Below are positions 61,299 through 64,000 of a DNA stretch of 64,000 nucleotides, piece by piece (positions within the stretch are counted from its first letter, which is position 1; each line of letters opens with the position of its first letter). The position numbers and the translations under genes are program-made. The notes beneath the pieces were generated by a model, which was not told the DNA's origin, made no database searches, and saw only the letters and a program-made list of their open reading frames with translations. This DNA is from Loripinus fragilis. Taxonomy: Eukaryota > Mollusca > Bivalvia > Lucinida > Lucinidae. The stretch lies in assembly GCA_964019695.1 (NCBI GenBank), contig OZ026515.1, positions 41,469,994 through 41,533,993 of the forward strand. The letters are read 5' to 3'.

Positions 61299-62189
61299 CT
61301 GTAAAAATAATAGGAAATCTTAACCCATCTAACCCTAATGTAATTATCATTTGGACCTGTCCATTTCCGTTTTTAGGATTGTTGGGTGGTACTTTTCATT
61401 TTTATTAAACATTTTAATAGCAGATTCTGTAAGCAAACACTGGAGATTCTGATCAGACGCCGCCATGGACGCTAGGCCTATATAGGTTAATGTGAAAAAA
61501 CGCTCTTTAGGTTTGGCTCGTATATGAAATTAAAAATATACTCATATTGACAGACTTGTGTGTGCTTACGCTGGTGCCGTCCTGATGTATTTGACTGTGA
61601 GTATGCGCGTTGCTACATGCACTATTTTATAAGTATCATAAGGTATGTTTTCACCCGGCAGCAAACTTCAAAAGGTTCTAGGTTAAAGCAATATTCCATA
61701 CATTAAATATTGCTATTATCAGGTCACGCAATCAGAAATAACAGAAAAAAACATGATTGCAAAATGCCCTTATGCATATAAAAGTTATGTTAAGCGTGAA
61801 CATTTGCCCAGTCTTATCTTTACTACATTGTAATTGTTTTAGCATACAGATACCCAGCTATCAACGTCCTGTTGACTCAACGCTGTTTTTGCCCTAGGTA
61901 GTCAGTCACTGCCTAATTTACCGATATGGATAAAATAACTTAAAAGTATCAGGCTAGCGAAAACAGCAGTACGAATTGGTCATACAAAGAACACAACCTT
62001 TGCTGTATTGCTGGTTTTGCTTACTTGGACATATTGCAATGCACGAACTGATCTTGGCATTCACATGCATTTAAGCTATTGACGTGTCAGTTCTTTTGTC
62101 ATGCCAATTTTGGCATATTCTGGATCGAAACTGTTTGCCACTTTGATGTTATATCTGAAAGATTGTTTTGAAAAAAAAAAAAAAAACCC

Positions 62190-62505
62190 ATGGCATGCGC
62201 GGATCCAGAATGTTTTGTCAGTGGGGGTCCAACTTTTTCAACATTTTTTTTTCTTTTTTTAGTTTATGAGGGGAGAGAGGATCCAAATACCGCTACAAGC
62301 GGGCCATCATAGGCCCGCCAGGGAAACGCCATTAAATGGCGTTTCACTGACGTGCCGACGATGGCCTAACGTTGAATGCTGGCTTGGTAGCTTTATGATT
62401 TCTCATGGGATCCGGACCAGTATTGCTAAAAAATCCCTATATTTTTGTGATTTTCATGGGGGTCCCGAACCCTGTCCCACCTCCTAGATCCGCGCATGTA
62501 TGGGG
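62190..62505. repeat. Repeat family H with inverted CGCGGATCC ends
   Basis: Begins GGCATGCGCGGATCCAGAAT and ends CCTAGATCCGCGCATG, inverted to each other. Contains an inner hairpin, GGAAACGCCATT AAATGGCGTTTC, within a larger GGCCATCATAGGC / GACGATGGCC pair. This is the fullest copy of the family in the window. Confidence 0.7.
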
Positions 62506-62827
62506 TTACTATCACATATAATCTGTATCCAGCTATGTATTAGGTTTTCTTGCAATATGCGACAAAAACAAGCATGACAAATTTACCCGCATGATAAGAG
62601 TTGAGATGCTTTTGACTCCTTTTCATTTGAAATGGTTGGCCTACTTCAAGAACTGCAGCATGTGACACGCAATAACCACATATCAGTGAATCAGACTGCA
62701 GAATCCCTGTTTATTTGCGTATTCTCTGTAGCGTGGTCGTTCATTTAATATGAACTTGCTCTGGACTGTACGGTTGCAGGGACTTAGTACGTACAGTGTA
62801 TTATCTGTAATGTTGTTTTTTCGGCAA

Positions 62828-62885
62828 TGTGTTTCATGCCAATAACTGATAGGGATCAGTTGTTGGCATGAAACGCAATTGCCAA
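62828..62885. repeat. Hairpin
   Basis: TCGGCAATGTGTTTCATGCC pairs with GGCATGAAACGCAATTGCCA; inner AATAACTGAT / ATCAGTTGTT. Confidence 0.85.
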
Positions 62886-62999
62886 ATCCAACATCTTAGC
62901 CTACATATGGTCTGTCAATGCAAAACTTAAAAATGTTGGAAAGAGTCAATAACCACAGGATGTTTTTGTGATATTTAAATGGCAACATTGCTAGTTTCT

Positions 63000-63314
63000 T
63001 TAATTTGCGTGACTTTGCGTTAATAAACAATATGAAATAGAAAATCTACGCAAAAGGAGAACAAAAGTTCGTAGAACTTGGGGTTTGACTAACAGATAAA
63101 AAGATGGTTTCAACGTTATTTTTTCAATAAAATCCCCTTTTACTTCACTGCATTGGTCCAATTTTCTTTTAATCAGTCTATGCCTTTCAAATAAGTCGTC
63201 TGTTTGGTCCGCAAACCAAGCCTCTATAGTAGCCTTGAGCTCATCATCGTACCGAAATCTCATTCCACGCAAGTGGGACTTCAAATTTCGAAAAAGATAA
63301 TAATCACTTGGGGT
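63000..63314 (-). pseudogene. Mariner transposase C-terminal fragment
   Basis: Minus-strand frame: TPSDYYLFRNLKSHLRGMRF, RYDDELKATIEAWFADQTDD, then KLDQCSEVKGDFIEK. PSDYYLFRNLKSHLRG is the well-known region carrying the last catalytic aspartate of mariner (D of SDY), and C-EVKGDFIEK matches the CIELKGDYVEK close of the family. The catalytic N-terminal two thirds are missing: the frame is cut at about 63320 where family E sequence begins. Inactive fragment inside a probable receptor intron. Confidence 0.88.
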
Positions 63315-63321
63315 CAGAAAT

Positions 63322-63380
63322 AGTAATTGAGTATGATCAAGAAATGTCATCATCACAAACTGCAGACAAACCCATGGCAT
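63322..63380 (+). repeat. Family E head fragment
   Basis: GAGTATGATCAAGAAATGTC then ATCACAAACTGCAGACAAAC, the same head as the inverted copy at 7550-7612. It marks the 5' break of the mariner fragment. Confidence 0.65.
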
Positions 63381-63885
63381 TATCATAGTATTACCCTGTA
63401 ATTAAAGTACATGTACCAGCAGGCTTGTAGTCTATCAATATAGTCCAGGTAGAGACCCCCCAAAACGTGGCCATTACCTTGCTGGCTGATCATTCGGTAC
63501 AAAATTGGGGGGTAGCCAGGGCGCTTCCATTGCACAGACTTTTTTAGTAAAGTCCGTCCAGTTAAGAGAGACTGGGCGGTTCTTAGCAAAGACACACCCT
63601 TGGACATTTCCATATAAAAATCGGTAAGACAGAGTGTATTTATTCACCTGTGAAAATACCTGTATACATGTAGTAGTTTTGAGCCCACTGTGAGGAAAAG
63701 GCATCTCGAATTAATTTGGATAACAAGGAAACTGACTAGTCTAGATATATGCGCTCTGACAATGTTTGGAAATTTTAACTATTCAAATTATATACTGAAC
63801 AAGAAAATAGAATAAATGGTCCGCAATGAAAAATTAATACTATAAATTGGTCAGCACACGAAATGATGGTTCTTATTACATCGGC

Positions 63886-63945
63886 GTGTGGCGAAGGCTC
63901 TGACGAGCCGGCATGTACGCATGACCTCGCCAGAGCTTTCGCTTC
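63886..63945. repeat. Fold-back
   Basis: GTGTGGCGAAGGCTCTGACG pairs imperfectly with CGCCAGAGCTTTCGC around GCCGGCATGTACGCATG. Confidence 0.6.
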
Positions 63946-64000
63946 TTGCATAAACAATATATGCAAGTTGAAGAAGACTCCAAACAACTTTGCTCTGGAC

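Larger units (their letters stand above)
19524..59598. other. Giant receptor intron of about 40 kb
   Basis: Lies between the SNM codon end of exon b and the ACT start of exon c; the two exons join in phase 0, exactly as GB1 proteins read through (SNMTSQEF in the mammalian protein, SNMTAQRF here). No further receptor exon is needed or seen. Its content is mobile elements and tandem repeats, itemised separately. Stretches with nothing recognised: 20066-20700, 23520-23890, 24011-24860, 27730-29950, 32410-34020, 35520-36740, 42470-43840, 45520-45790, 46600-47040, 48783-52670 and 54480-55370. Confidence 0.85.
61299..64000. other. Probable receptor intron, 5' side
   Basis: No receptor exon recognised. 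Contains a truncated family F fold-back (61430-61478), a family H element (62190-62505), a hairpin (62828-62885), a mariner transposase fragment (63000-63314), a family E head (63322-63380) and a fold-back around 63886-63945. The open frames at 63383-63704 on the minus strand have no recognised homology. Confidence 0.5.

Noticed and set aside
61299..64000. Receptor lobe 1 exons
   Set aside because: None of the conserved lobe 1 words could be read in any frame.

Overview
This is eukaryotic, AT-rich, intron-dominated animal DNA. The small exons with GT-AG introns, tRNA-derived SINE remnants, Tc1/mariner and piggyBac-type MITEs and many short fold-back repeats suggest a bivalve mollusc. That assignment is an inference from repeat style and from a receptor type common in invertebrates; no species marker was seen.

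One host gene accounts for almost the whole window. Twelve minus-strand exons between 61298 and 1632 splice into exactly 1500 bases (500 codons, all phases compatible). They encode the central part of a metabotropic GABA(B) receptor of the GABBR1 type: lobe 2 of the Venus-flytrap domain, the linker and all seven transmembrane helices up to the conserved proline-lysine at the end of TM7. The 5' exons (signal peptide, lobe 1) must lie right of 64000 and the cytoplasmic tail left of position 1. The residues known to bind GABA in lobe 2 of mammalian GB1 are conserved, so this looks like the ligand-binding subunit.

Layout: 1-1631 is sequence 3' of the last visible exon. 1632-19523 holds ten exons in compact introns of 0.5-3.7 kb. 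19524-59598 is a single intron of about 40 kb filled with repeats: MITEs, three complex minisatellite or tandem arrays (24.9-25.5, 34.0-35.5, 40.5-42.5 kb), a smaller triplicated 161-bp repeat, an unusual pair of nested direct duplications (31.3/36.8 kb and 36.7/37.3 kb), a non-autonomous mariner-like element, and a 5'-truncated LINE with an intact RNase H reading frame (44-45.2 kb). 59599-61298 holds two exons. 61299-64000 is most likely intron with a mariner transposase fragment.

The most notable host-gene observation is a tandem partial duplication of the exon that encodes TM1: 89 bp, open reading frame and splice donor both preserved, but no usable acceptor seen. Apart from the receptor and mobile-element fragments, no open reading frame in the window carries recognisable protein similarity; most are short chance ORFs or run through repeats. 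No rRNA gene, CRISPR array or bacterial-type operon was found.
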